Part shown: in pieces, positions 7,499 through 16,786 of the stretch
How positions within the stretch are numbered: the stretch's first letter is position 1
Layout of the letters: every line of letters begins with the position of its first letter
From: Nitrospira sp.
GTDB taxonomy: Bacteria > Nitrospirota > Nitrospiria > Nitrospirales > Nitrospiraceae
DNA length: 64,000 bases
Direction: 5' to 3'
Assembly: GCA_016715825.1 (NCBI GenBank)
Contig: JADJXO010000006.1
Span: forward strand, 1-64,000
Notes under the pieces: generated by a model
Database searches by the model: none
Told to the model about the DNA's origin: nothing
Seen by the model: the letters and a program-made list of their open reading frames with translations, nothing else
Program-made: the position numbers and the translations under genes

Positions 7499-10400
7499 AT
7501 GTTGCGAGTCATCACCGGGCGCTTTCACCCTGTTCTCGAAACCGCTCTTGTCGATCATCTCACGCGTGCCAAGGCTACCGATCCTCTTGCACCGATAGGC
7601 ATCTTCGTTCCCTCCACATCACTCGCTGACCGTCTTCGCACGCTCCTGTCCGTCGAACAGGGGGTGTCCTTCCTGAATCTTCACATACTGACCTTTCATC
7701 AATTAGCTTTGAGGCTGGCCGGAGAAGTCTCGGGTCGTTGTCCATTGCCGCGTCTAGTAGATGAGTTGTTCTTTGAGCAATTGGTCCGTCACATCGTTCG
7801 CAGCAAGCTGTCCAGCCAGGTTCCGCTACAACGAATCGGGCAATCCTCTGGAACATGGGGAGCGCTCTGGGCGACGATTCGTGATTTGCGGGATGCCGAT
7901 GTCGATCCAAAGCAGGTATGGCAAAGTCTCGGAGAAGGGTATTTTGAGGAGGACGACCAGGAGTGGCTCGGGGCCCTGATCTCGCTCTACGCGGCCGTGA
8001 AGGAAGCCGGCAGAACGCTGGAGGCTGGAACGCAAGATGATCTGGCGGAGGTGCTTCTTCCGTTGATCCCGACCGTTTCGTTCCTCCGGTCGTTGAAGCA
8101 CGTGTTCTATTATGGGTTTTATGATCTCACGCAGGTACAGCTGTCTTTCTTTGGAGCCGTCAGCCGAACCAAGGACACAACGTTGTTTTTCCCACTGGAG
8201 GACGATCCTGCCTATGCATTTGCCCGGCGGTTTTTCGATCGGTCCATCCAGCCGTTGATCCTGCAGGACGAGGCGACGATTCGGTTGGAGCAGGAGTCCA
8301 CTCACGGAGCGGAACATCCCCTCCAGCTCACTCTCAGAAGTGTGATCGGTGTGGAGGAAGAATTGGCAGTCACCTGCCGCACGATCCTCGATCTGGTTGA
8401 AACCAACGGCTATCGGTTCGACGAGATTGGCGTCACTGCTAGGACTGTCGACCCATACAGCCCGTTTCTTCAGTCGCTCTTCGATCGCCATCGGATTCCC
8501 TTCCAGACGACCGCATCGAGACCGTTGATTCACGAACCGATCTGCAAGCTCGTGCTGCAACTGGCTTCCCTCCCGTTAAGTGACTTCTATCGCGGGTCAG
8601 TTCTCGATGTGGTGACATCCCCACTCTATAAAACTGACCTATCCGACGACCTGTCGGAGTCGTATCGCCCAGACCTATGGAAAGTGCTGGTTCAAGCCCT
8701 CCATATCACTCACGGGGTTGAGGAGTGGAGGCGGTTGGAGCGGGCCAGTCACGCCGCATTGATCGTGGAGGAAGATGAGAGCCCAATCGGCTCACTTGCA
8801 ATTGCGACGGGAGTGATCGATCTCCTCTGGCAGGTGGTCTCACAACTCATGGAAGACTGCTCGCACCTCCCTTCGCGAGGCACGATCAGCCAGATGGTTA
8901 CGGCTTATCGGACTCTTGTCGAGCGGCGTCTGCGGCGGCCGGAGGGCGCAGAATTACCTGCCGAGAGTGCACAGATGGTTCACCGACCGCTCGTATGGGA
9001 TGCCATCGATCATGTCTGGGCCACACTTCTGGAATTGGAGCCGCTCACCGAGGAGATGACCTGGGCGGAATTCGTGGAACTGCTGACGCACACCTTCGAA
9101 CGAACAAGAATTCCTCTCCGCGATGGTTCTCCGCATGGAGTGATGGTGCTCGACGTGATGGCAGCTCGCGGGATCCCATTTAAAGCGCTATTCGTTCTCG
9201 GCCTGAACGAGAAAGTGTTCCCGCGGTATATTCGGGAAGATGCCTTTCTGAGGGATCGTCATCGGCGTGTGCTCGATGCCACGCTTGGATTCAAAATCGA
9301 TGAAAAATTAACAGCTTATGAGGAAGAGATGCTGCTCTTCCACCTGCTCTGTCAAGCCACCAGTCAGAGGCTGTACCTCTCCTATCAACGGGCCGATGAA
9401 ACCGGACGGATGCTGGCGACCTCTTCCTATATCGAAGACGCTCGCCGGCGGTTCGGTGCTCATGAACAACCGATTGAGGTGGTACCTCGCCGTGTGACTG
9501 ATCGAGTAGTGCAACGGCCGCTGATCACGAGGTTCTTACCACCTCCAGAACTGACTCAATGGATGGCCTTGAACGGGCAAAACCCTATCGAATTGGTCCA
9601 AGCGCTCGGGCGTGACGTCGCCTCCTTCCAACATGCCCACGCGGCGCTGGATCGCATCGAAGAGGAAGGGAGTAGGCTGAATTCGTTCGATGGAATGGTC
9701 GGAGCGGTCGAGTCCCATTGGACGCGGCTTATGGACCGGGGTGTGGCTCCAACACCGATCGAACGGTATGCGCGCTGTCCCTTTCAATACTTTGCCTCAG
9801 ATGTGCTGCGACTTGAGCCGGGCCGTCGTTCGATTTCGCAACAACCTGATGCGGCGCTGGTGGGGACGCTCTGCCACGCCGTATTGCGTCGGTGCTACGA
9901 ACAACTTGTGCAGTCTGGATGGCCGGGTGTACAAGCCACGGACGAGGTAAAGAAACGAGCGATCTGCATATCGGTTGAACAGGTCGCAGCGGACCTCGAA
10001 GCGGAATATCGAACCGGTCATTATCTCCTGTGGGAGTTACAGAAAGACCAGATCGTGACGCTTGTCACTGCGGCTGTCGAGGCAGACGAAGCGGCGCAGG
10101 CCGAGCATCCGTACCAACCGATTGCTTTTGAAGTGGATGGGGAAGGGGCGATCCCCGATATTTTTGACGGAGCATCATTGAAGGTCCGTGGTCGAATCGA
10201 TCGCCTTGATCGACACCGACACTCCGGAGCATTGCGCGTGATTGATTACAAGTTCAAACTCGGTTCGGTTATGAAACCGGAAGATCGCAATCTGACACAG
10301 TCTGCGGTTCGTGGGTCTCGGATGCAGCCACCGTTCTATAGTTGTCTCGCTGTCTCTGGGCAGCCCACGGCTCGTCATGTCCAATTCCTGTTTCTTGCAC

Positions 10401-10669
10401 CTACGTGGCCGAAGCCGATAGATCGTTCGTCGTTTGATCCACCATCGTGGGCATCAGAGATCGGGAGGCTGATCCAACAGTCGATCAAGACCGTGATCGA
10501 TGGGGTCCGGGCTGGGCGATTCTTTATCCTCCCGGACGGCTATTGCGACACGTGTGAGTTCCGTGTGATCTGCCGGAAAGAGCATACTCCGACATGGTGG
10601 AGGGCGTATCGAGCCATCGAGCCGAAAGAGTTGAAGATGCTGCGTACGCAGAAGGTCAACGATGCATAA
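7499..10669 (+). CDS. AddB-like helicase-nuclease subunit (inactive helicase plus PD-(D/E)XK nuclease)
   Basis: A 1056-residue protein. The N-terminal UvrD-like part lacks a Walker A motif (the position reads ITGRFHPVLE), so ATP hydrolysis is not expected. The C-terminal third is a PD-(D/E)XK exonuclease: LVGTLCHAVLRRCYE, then VRGRIDRLDR and RVIDYKF, with the QPPFYS motif. Four cysteines (ARCPFQYFA, and CDTCEFRVIC near the end) match the AddB 4Fe-4S arrangement. It overlaps the AddA-like gene by 8 nt, so the pair forms one complex for processing double-strand breaks before RecA loading. Start ATG 7499 follows the repeat by 6 nt with no strong SD. Confidence 0.85.
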   Translation: MLRVITGRFHPVLETALVDHLTRAKATDPLAPIGIFVPSTSLADRLRTLLSVEQGVSFLNLHILTFHQLALRLAGEVSGRCPLPRLVDELFFEQLVRHIVRSKLSSQVPLQRIGQSSGTWGALWATIRDLRDADVDPKQVWQSLGEGYFEEDDQEWLGALISLYAAVKEAGRTLEAGTQDDLAEVLLPLIPTVSFLRSLKHVFYYGFYDLTQVQLSFFGAVSRTKDTTLFFPLEDDPAYAFARRFFDRSIQPLILQDEATIRLEQESTHGAEHPLQLTLRSVIGVEEELAVTCRTILDLVETNGYRFDEIGVTARTVDPYSPFLQSLFDRHRIPFQTTASRPLIHEPICKLVLQLASLPLSDFYRGSVLDVVTSPLYKTDLSDDLSESYRPDLWKVLVQALHITHGVEEWRRLERASHAALIVEEDESPIGSLAIATGVIDLLWQVVSQLMEDCSHLPSRGTISQMVTAYRTLVERRLRRPEGAELPAESAQMVHRPLVWDAIDHVWATLLELEPLTEEMTWAEFVELLTHTFERTRIPLRDGSPHGVMVLDVMAARGIPFKALFVLGLNEKVFPRYIREDAFLRDRHRRVLDATLGFKIDEKLTAYEEEMLLFHLLCQATSQRLYLSYQRADETGRMLATSSYIEDARRRFGAHEQPIEVVPRRVTDRVVQRPLITRFLPPPELTQWMALNGQNPIELVQALGRDVASFQHAHAALDRIEEEGSRLNSFDGMVGAVESHWTRLMDRGVAPTPIERYARCPFQYFASDVLRLEPGRRSISQQPDAALVGTLCHAVLRRCYEQLVQSGWPGVQATDEVKKRAICISVEQVAADLEAEYRTGHYLLWELQKDQIVTLVTAAVEADEAAQAEHPYQPIAFEVDGEGAIPDIFDGASLKVRGRIDRLDRHRHSGALRVIDYKFKLGSVMKPEDRNLTQSAVRGSRMQPPFYSCLAVSGQPTARHVQFLFLAPTWPKPIDRSSFDPPSWASEIGRLIQQSIKTVIDGVRAGRFFILPDGYCDTCEFRVICRKEHTPTWWRAYRAIEPKELKMLRTQKVNDA

Positions 10670-13600
10670 CGATTTGCTCATCCCGGATCGCGCGGCCCGA
10701 GAGTCGGCTGAGACGACCTTCGACCGCAACGTTGTGGTCGTGGCGGGTGCAGGGACCGGCAAGACAACCCTGTTGGTCAATCGTCTCGTCCATCTGCTGA
10801 TGAAGGCACCGGCTCCGGTGTCGATTACGCAGGTGGTGGCGCTGACATTCACCAATAAGGCGGCAACCGAGATGAAGGTGCGGTTGCGAGAACGGCTGAC
10901 CGTCCTCGCCCATCCACAATCCGATTCGTTGCGAGCAACCGACGGAGGGGCTGTTTCGAAGAGCGATCTCCAAGAGCGGTATGGACTGACCAGTGAGACG
11001 ATCGCGGTGCGTGCCAAGGCCGCATTGCGCGAATTGGAGAAAGCGCAGATCGGCACACTTCATAGTTTTGCGGCTCACCTGCTACGACTCCATCCGTTGG
11101 AAAGCGGCGTCGACCCTGATTTCAAGGAAGATGATGGCCTGCGATTTGAAGAGCAGTTTACGGCGGCATGGGATTGCTGGGTCGATCAGGAATTAAACCG
11201 CAACGGCCGACACCACTCGGTCTGGCGATCGATCTTGTCATCGGTCACGCTCGATGCCGTCAGGTCGTTGGCCTGGTCCTTGTGCAGTGAATTGATCGAT
11301 CTTGATGCGATGCAGAAACAACTTGCTTCGACGGCGATATCGCCGGCTCTGTCGGATTGGATGCAGCTCATGGGAGTACGAGCCGACCAGCTGTTGAACG
11401 AACACGACAGGCCGAAGCGCCGTAAGGTGGAGCAGATGCTGGCTGCTGCGGCTTCTGTGCTGAACCTTGTGGCAAGCAAGGGGTTGGCGGGCCGGCAAGA
11501 TGTGCCAATCGAAGAACGAGGATGGCTTGACAAGGACCTTGGGAATGCGGTGGCTGGATGGGAGAAACATGATTTCAGAGAGGCGGGTGGCCTTATCGAG
11601 ATCGCGCAACAGCTTCTGACGGTCGACCACGCATTCTTGAATGACCTTCTGCAACTCCTTATCCCGCTGGTGCGGAACATCCGAGAAACGTTTGTTCGAC
11701 AAGGCTGGCTGTCTTTTGATGGGTTGTTGGCCCGGGCGAGGAGGTTGCTTTTTGAACACCCGACCGTCCGTGAGCGGATCAAACGAGAATATCGTGCCTT
11801 GTTGGTCGATGAGTTTCAGGACACGGACCCGACGCAGTACGAGATTATCCTGGCGGTTTCCGAGCGTCAGGGAACACAAGCGGCTCGATGGCAGGAGATG
11901 GTCCTCGAACAGGGGAAGCTGTTCATCGTGGGAGATCCGAAACAGTCGATCTATGCCTTTCGGCGAGCCGATATTGAAGCCTTCGATCGAGTCGTGGAGA
12001 AGGTCATGTCGGAGGGTGGAATCGCGCAGGCCTTGACGACGAACTTCCGTAGTGATGGCGCGGTCTTGGAGCCGGTCAATGAAACGTTCGATCGGCTCTT
12101 TGAGCGACGTCCGCTTGTCCAGCCGGCGAACGTGCGGTTAGAGGTACGCCCTCAGCGGAAACCAACTTTAGTCGAGCCAGGTGTTCGTCTCTGCGTGACG
12201 AGGCCGGATGGTGAGGACGAACCGTTCGACGCAGCAGGTGCGACGCGAGCTGAAAGCGAAGTGCTGGCTCGCTGGTTGGCTGAGGAGGTGCTCAGTCATC
12301 CCATGGTGAAGCCGGGTCACGTGGCGCTGCTGTTCAGGAAACTGACGCAGGCCGATGCGTACCTCGATGCATTGCGGCGGCACGAGATTCCCTATGTGAT
12401 CGAAGGTGAGAAGCATTTTTACCGCCGCCAGGAAGTGATCGATTTCGTCAATCTCCTGCGTGTTTTGGACCATCCGCATGATGAAATTGCGGTGACAGGC
12501 CTCCTTCGTTCGCCGCTCGGAGGGCTGACGGATCGAGAACTCTATGAACTCAAGGAGGCTGGGCATTACAACTATCTCCTGGCAGACAATCTGAGGATAT
12601 GGCCTCATGTCCGGGCCGATGCCGTCCGGCGACTGTATGAGCATCTGCTGTGGCTCCATCGAGCCATCCCTGTTGTGCCGCTGGCTGAGGCGCTTGATCT
12701 GGTGTTCGACCGATTGCCCGTCCTTGATTTGGCCGCTGCGTCGCTCCATGGGGAACAGGCTGTGGCCAATCTACTGAAGGTGAAGCAGACAGCCGCATCG
12801 CTCGCTGACCGACCGCACATGACGCTGAGTGGCTTCGTCGATTTGATGATTGCTCGACTCGAGGAACAGCCGGATGAGTCTGAAAGCCTCCTGGCCGAAG
12901 AGTCACTCGAGGCGGTGCACGTGCTGACGATTCATAAGGCCAAGGGGCTTGAATTTCCCATCGTCGTGCTGCCGGGTCTGCATCAAGGGAGTGGGCGTGA
13001 GCGGAGCGCGCCGCAGGTCTCCTATGATTGGTCGAGCGCAACCTATGGGCTCTTCCTCGGTCGGCATCGATCGCTTGGTTCACTGCTGGTCCAACACAAA
13101 CTTCGGCTACGGGAAGATGCCGAACGTCGACGGGTGCTGTACGTCGGGATGACGAGAGCAAAAGAGATGCTGCTTTTGTCCGGCGGAGTCACGGCCCGTT
13201 CCGTCGGTGAAACGGTCTTCGAGCTGTTGCGCAACATCGGGACAGGAGAGATCGGAGATCGATCGACTGAAGCCTTGACCATCGGAGCTAGTAGGATTCC
13301 GCAACGAGTCGTCACAGCACCGGAACGAAAACGGCCTCGGCGACGTGTGGATGGGGTAGCCGGCGAGACGTCGATCGACCCACAAGAGATGGCTCGTCTA
13401 TGGGAGGTGAGGACCGCTCGATGGAAAGAAACCGGCGAGCGCATGCATCATCTGACGCCAACGAGTCTGGACCAAGGGGAAGACTTCGTTCGAGGTGAGC
13501 TGATCGCAGTTCGACAGGATCCGGCTATTGGTCGCCTAGTCGGGGTAGTGACTCATCGCCTGCTGGAACGATGGGATTTTTCACGGGATCCCTCCGGGTT

Positions 13601-14009
13601 ATCGGATCAGGTCAGCTCCGTTCTTCTGTCGGTCCTTGGCCCTGCCGAACAAGCCTATACTGAGATAGTCGAGGATGATGTGAAGAAGCTTCTCTTAGTC
13701 TTCGGTCGATCGGACGCCTATGCACGCCTGCAATCATCTCACATCCTCGGTCGTGAAGTTCCGTTTATCATGCCGTGGGGTGAGCGACAGGTAATGGAAG
13801 GAGTCATGGATCTCCTCTACCGGGTTGAAGGGGAGCTGTGGATCGCCGACTACAAGACGGATGGGGTTTCGTCGGATCAGGCGGCGGCTCGCGCCGAACG
13901 GTACCGAACGCAAAGCGAAGTCTACAGAGCCGCTGTGAAACAGGGACTGGGGGCCGAACCACGGTTCCATTGCCTTTTCCTGCGGTGTGGCGTTGCCATA
14001 GAATTGTAA
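10662..14009 (+). CDS. AddA-like UvrD/Rep-family helicase with C-terminal nuclease domain
   Basis: A 1115-residue superfamily I helicase. Walker A is VVAGAGTGKTTLLVNRL (about residues 27-38), Walker B is LLVDEFQDTDPTQYE, motif III is FIVGDPKQSIYAFRRAD, motif V is VLTIHKAKGLEFPIVVLP and motif VI is VLYVGMTRAKEMLLLSGG. The C-terminal ~100 residues are a second PD-(D/E)XK nuclease (MEGVMDLLYR, then WIADYKTDG and the RYRTQSEVYR box). Together with the AddB-like protein this gives an AddAB-type recombinase with two nucleases. It starts inside the last codons of the upstream gene. Family role: double-strand break resection and degradation of linear DNA. Confidence 0.9.
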   Translation: MHNDLLIPDRAARESAETTFDRNVVVVAGAGTGKTTLLVNRLVHLLMKAPAPVSITQVVALTFTNKAATEMKVRLRERLTVLAHPQSDSLRATDGGAVSKSDLQERYGLTSETIAVRAKAALRELEKAQIGTLHSFAAHLLRLHPLESGVDPDFKEDDGLRFEEQFTAAWDCWVDQELNRNGRHHSVWRSILSSVTLDAVRSLAWSLCSELIDLDAMQKQLASTAISPALSDWMQLMGVRADQLLNEHDRPKRRKVEQMLAAAASVLNLVASKGLAGRQDVPIEERGWLDKDLGNAVAGWEKHDFREAGGLIEIAQQLLTVDHAFLNDLLQLLIPLVRNIRETFVRQGWLSFDGLLARARRLLFEHPTVRERIKREYRALLVDEFQDTDPTQYEIILAVSERQGTQAARWQEMVLEQGKLFIVGDPKQSIYAFRRADIEAFDRVVEKVMSEGGIAQALTTNFRSDGAVLEPVNETFDRLFERRPLVQPANVRLEVRPQRKPTLVEPGVRLCVTRPDGEDEPFDAAGATRAESEVLARWLAEEVLSHPMVKPGHVALLFRKLTQADAYLDALRRHEIPYVIEGEKHFYRRQEVIDFVNLLRVLDHPHDEIAVTGLLRSPLGGLTDRELYELKEAGHYNYLLADNLRIWPHVRADAVRRLYEHLLWLHRAIPVVPLAEALDLVFDRLPVLDLAAASLHGEQAVANLLKVKQTAASLADRPHMTLSGFVDLMIARLEEQPDESESLLAEESLEAVHVLTIHKAKGLEFPIVVLPGLHQGSGRERSAPQVSYDWSSATYGLFLGRHRSLGSLLVQHKLRLREDAERRRVLYVGMTRAKEMLLLSGGVTARSVGETVFELLRNIGTGEIGDRSTEALTIGASRIPQRVVTAPERKRPRRRVDGVAGETSIDPQEMARLWEVRTARWKETGERMHHLTPTSLDQGEDFVRGELIAVRQDPAIGRLVGVVTHRLLERWDFSRDPSGLSDQVSSVLLSVLGPAEQAYTEIVEDDVKKLLLVFGRSDAYARLQSSHILGREVPFIMPWGERQVMEGVMDLLYRVEGELWIADYKTDGVSSDQAAARAERYRTQSEVYRAAVKQGLGAEPRFHCLFLRCGVAIEL

Positions 14010-14027
14010 GTCTTGTGGACTCTCAAA

Positions 14028-14405
14028 ATGGCTCGACGAGAACCGATCTCCTCTGAAGCCTTTGCCGCGTTGGTCCAACAGGCTATTGCGGATCTTCCGC
14101 CTCCCTATGCCAAACTCGTGGAGTCCATTGCCGTCGTCGTAGAAGAAGAGCCGCCAGAGGATGTCTTGCGAGACCTAGAGCTGGATGAGAAGGATGATTT
14201 ACTGGGTCTCTATCAAGGCCAATCGCTCGTAGATGACTCGTTCTTCAGGCCGGGCGGTGAGCCACCACCACGGATTTCCATCTATCGTGGACCGATCCTC
14301 CGGATATGCGAAAGTCCGGAGGAGGTGGTGCAGGAAGTGTATGACACGGTGGTGCACGAACTCGGACACCATGTCGGGCTGGATGATGATGAAATGCCTT
14401 ACTGA
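14028..14405 (+). CDS. Minimal zinc metallopeptidase (zincin, HExxH)
   Basis: A 125-residue protein in the family of short metallopeptidases with a HExxHxxGLxDD zinc site: VVHELGHHVGLDDDEM at the extreme C-terminus. The N-terminal half is acidic (VVEEEPPEDVLRDLELDEKDDLLGLY). I prefer ATG 14028 (MARREPISSEAF) over the TTG at 14013. It follows the AddA-like gene by 18 nt and may be co-transcribed with it, although a functional connection is not known. Substrates of the family are undefined; no signal peptide is visible, so it should be cytoplasmic. Confidence 0.82.
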   Translation: MARREPISSEAFAALVQQAIADLPPPYAKLVESIAVVVEEEPPEDVLRDLELDEKDDLLGLYQGQSLVDDSFFRPGGEPPPRISIYRGPILRICESPEEVVQEVYDTVVHELGHHVGLDDDEMPY

Positions 14406-14426
14406 AGAGCCTCGGTCAGAGCTCTT
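14405..14426. terminator. Possible bidirectional hairpin between convergent genes
   Basis: AAGAGC (14405-14410) and GCTCTT (14421-14426) form a 6-bp stem between the zincin gene and the convergent lgt stop. There is no T-tract, so its role as a terminator is weak. Confidence 0.3.
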
Positions 14427-15237
14427 AAGAGTACACAGGCTTTTGCCTGGCTCGCTGGTAGCCCAACAGGAGCATGATTATTCCGATCAGTATCATCGGC
14501 AGGGAGAGAATCTGCCCCATGGTAATGGGGCCGAAGATGAAGCCGAGGTGTTGATCCGGCTCACGGAAGAGTTCAACGATCAGTCGGCTGGTACCGTACC
14601 CGGTCACAAAGGTCCAGAAGATCGTACCAGGAGGAGTCGGACGTCGATCGATCCACCACAAAACTGTGAACAGCGTGAGCCCTTCCAGCATGGCTTCGTA
14701 TAGTTGTGAAGGGTGGCGACAAACCGGACCTCCGGTCGGGAAGACCATGCACCACGCAATGTCGGTCGACCGACCGAAGAGTTCGCCATTGATGAAATTC
14801 CCTATCCGACCGAACCCCAACCCGATCGGGGTGACGGAGGCCGCTAGATCCGCGATCGTGTAGGCTGGAATCCGGTGCCTACGGCTGAACCAGATCAGGG
14901 CGACGATTGTTCCGATGAGCCCGCCGTGGAAAGACATCCCTCCCTCCCAAACTGCGAGCAATTTCAGAGGGTTCTCGATGTAATAGGAAAAGTTGTAGAA
15001 GAGCGTATACCCGATCCGTCCACCCAAGAACACGCCGAAGGCCGCGTAGACGACCATGTCATAGATCTGGTCCTTCCGGATTTCCATCCCCTTGCGGCTC
15101 ACCTTGTGCTGAATCAAGAAGTAGGCCGCCGTCAGGCCGATCAGGTACATCAGCCCATACCACCGCAATTGAATGGGACCCAGAGCAACAATGACGGGAT
15201 CGATATTTGGGTACGGTATCGAGGCTAGTGAACTCAT
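14425..15237 (-). CDS. lgt: Prolipoprotein diacylglyceryl transferase
   Basis: Lgt transfers diacylglycerol from phosphatidylglycerol to the lipobox cysteine of prelipoproteins at the cytoplasmic membrane. The 270-residue product has about seven membrane segments and the family signature GFGRIGNFINGELFGR, plus the conserved WEGGMSFHGGLIG loop and the Y/R-rich RWYGLMYLIG near the N-terminus. Length is typical. The window encodes several lipoprotein substrates, including the four cadherin-like proteins and the solute-binding lipoprotein at 16787-17821. The upstream region contains a perfect palindrome at 15279-15298. Confidence 0.96.
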   Translation of the reverse strand: MSSLASIPYPNIDPVIVALGPIQLRWYGLMYLIGLTAAYFLIQHKVSRKGMEIRKDQIYDMVVYAAFGVFLGGRIGYTLFYNFSYYIENPLKLLAVWEGGMSFHGGLIGTIVALIWFSRRHRIPAYTIADLAASVTPIGLGFGRIGNFINGELFGRSTDIAWCMVFPTGGPVCRHPSQLYEAMLEGLTLFTVLWWIDRRPTPPGTIFWTFVTGYGTSRLIVELFREPDQHLGFIFGPITMGQILSLPMILIGIIMLLLGYQRARQKPVYS

Positions 15238-15278
15238 GTATTCTCTGTCAGGACTGTGCTCCGACTGGCATTGTTCGG

Positions 15279-15298
15279 ATTCTGAACAGATTCAGAAT
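15279..15298. promoter_or_regulatory. Perfect palindrome upstream of lgt (operator candidate)
   Basis: ATTCTGAA-CAGA-TTCAGAAT is an 8-4-8 perfect inverted repeat 42 nt upstream of the lgt ATG, in the 447-bp gap between divergent lgt and the YtxH gene. The rest of this gap (15238-15684) holds no gene I can support. The symmetric arms and short spacer fit a dimeric repressor site or a short RNA hairpin; no regulator is assigned. Confidence 0.45.
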
Positions 15299-15684
15299 GC
15301 CATGGTGATAGGTGCCTTTTCTGTGATCCATGGGGCAGCATTGCCGACGGATCATACGGGGGCTCACGGATCAATGCAAGCGGGTCTACGATGAACAGGA
15401 TGATTGAGACAGAGTCCTGGGAAAACCTTGCCTACAAATGATTTCCCAGGATCAAATGTGTAGAAGTGTTGGATTTCTGAAACGACTGTGCCTTCCTCTG
15501 TCGAGAAAAAGAGACCCAATATTTGTCACTTCTAATCCGCGTGGGTCGCCTCGTTGATTTTCCGAGGAAATTGCCGACCGTTAGCCATGACCCCTGCTGG
15601 CACAAAGCATGCTGATACATGTTCATCAGAAGCACATTTGGATGGTTGTCCGCTACATCATAACCATTATGAGGGAGGTTCACC

Positions 15685-15954
15685 ATGTCGGAGCAGGGGA
15701 AGTACGTCGCCAAGGCAGCTGCATTCATCGCCGGTGGAGCCGTCGTCGGAGCGGGACTGGGGCTCCTCTTCGCTCCACAGACCGGGTCTGATGCCCGTCG
15801 AAATATCAGCCGGTATGCTCGGAAGGCACAGGCCCAGACCAATCGGTGGGGAAGAGCAGTCAAGTCCGGTGTGAAGGTCGCGTTTGACCACAAGCCACCG
15901 ATTGTCAACAATTGCGAAGAGCAGATTCCACATCTCGCGGCTGTTATGAACTGA
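15685..15954 (+). CDS. YtxH domain-containing protein
   Basis: An 89-residue protein: MSEQGKYVAKAAAFIAGGAV begins with a glycine-rich membrane helix (about residues 9-31, AGGAVVGAGLGLLFAPQTG) followed by GSDARRN and a basic helical tail, the hallmark of YtxH/general-stress membrane proteins. GGGAGG lies 8 nt before the ATG. Members are often stress-induced and peripheral to the membrane, and their biochemical function is unresolved. Confidence 0.85.
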   Translation: MSEQGKYVAKAAAFIAGGAVVGAGLGLLFAPQTGSDARRNISRYARKAQAQTNRWGRAVKSGVKVAFDHKPPIVNNCEEQIPHLAAVMN

Positions 15955-16020
15955 TTCCCACCGATGATCATCGGTGGCAGATCCACCCGTTGTGTCCCTC
16001 CTCCGTTGCGGCTGGATCTG

Positions 16021-16770
16021 CTATCGATGGTCCGCGGGGATCTGAATGCTGATGGCACCGGCGAGATCGCCTGCCTGAGCGCCCTCCCTTGGGTAGCCGG
16101 AGATGTCAAGGATCCCTTTCGGGTTTCCGTGGCACATCAAGCAATCTTCTGAATAGTAAATCGGCATCATCGTTCTGAGTAACCGTCCACCGTTGACCCA
16201 TTCGACGATCGGCATGGTTGAGGTCGGTTGGTGGGCAAGTCGCGTTAGGACCGTTTCCTCGTACGCGTCGGGCGAGTTTTGCAGGTTTCTTGGATCGAGA
16301 GTCGTCTGTTTTATGGTGACCTGCGATTGCTTGGAAAATTTCCGTGCAGCTTGGCTCCCGAAGGTGGCCGGGATAAAGTTCTTATATCCGATCCCTCGTT
16401 GATTGATCACAAATTGCGCATCCGCCACGACCTCCTTACTGGCGTGGAGCAGTCGCATCAACAGATTTCGTGTGGGGGGAGGCAATGAGGAGGCGGAGCT
16501 CTTCAGGTCGATCTGTGACTGGCGGAAAAATTCATTGAGGACCAGCCGCTCAAAGTCATCGGGTGAAAAACCTTTCTCGCCTTTCCGTGGATCGTTGATC
16601 AAGGGTTGGTGTTGCTCGACAACGACACGTCCGGCGTCCAGAAAGGTCGCCAACAGTTCAGCCGTTCGCTCAGTCTCCTTCTGAGCAGTCTGTGCCCAGC
16701 CATCCGGTGTGGAATGGAGGAAGGCACACAGCAAACCAGCCGAAAGGAATCCCTTCAAGACTACGAGCAT
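16021..16770 (-). CDS. Periplasmic DUF3365 heme protein (c-type, CxxCH)
   Basis: Start placed at ATG 16770 because GGAGGTG lies 4 nt upstream and the product begins with a signal peptide (MLVVLKGFLSAGLLCAFLHS, cleaved near WAQ). The longer frame to 16899 would overlap the upstream gene. The 249-residue protein is a DUF3365 (Tll0287-like) domain and ends with one c-heme motif, CLMCHGNPKG, after YYSEDC. In other bacteria this domain is often the sensory part of histidine kinases; here it is free-standing. It starts 16 nt after the solute-binding lipoprotein gene, so the two are co-transcribed. A gas- or redox-sensing role is inference. Confidence 0.85.
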   Translation of the reverse strand: MLVVLKGFLSAGLLCAFLHSTPDGWAQTAQKETERTAELLATFLDAGRVVVEQHQPLINDPRKGEKGFSPDDFERLVLNEFFRQSQIDLKSSASSLPPPTRNLLMRLLHASKEVVADAQFVINQRGIGYKNFIPATFGSQAARKFSKQSQVTIKQTTLDPRNLQNSPDAYEETVLTRLAHQPTSTMPIVEWVNGGRLLRTMMPIYYSEDCLMCHGNPKGILDISGYPREGAQAGDLAGAISIQIPADHR

Positions 16771-16786
16771 ATACACCTCCGCCTTG

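Noticed and set aside
12550..13161. Several long leftward frames opposite the AddA-like gene
   Set aside because: They are shadow frames of a GC-rich gene with intact helicase motifs; they have no RBS or domain.
15432..16109. Long leftward frame across the gap and the YtxH gene
   Set aside because: It is antisense to a well-supported gene, rich in Arg/Ser/Pro and lacks any domain.
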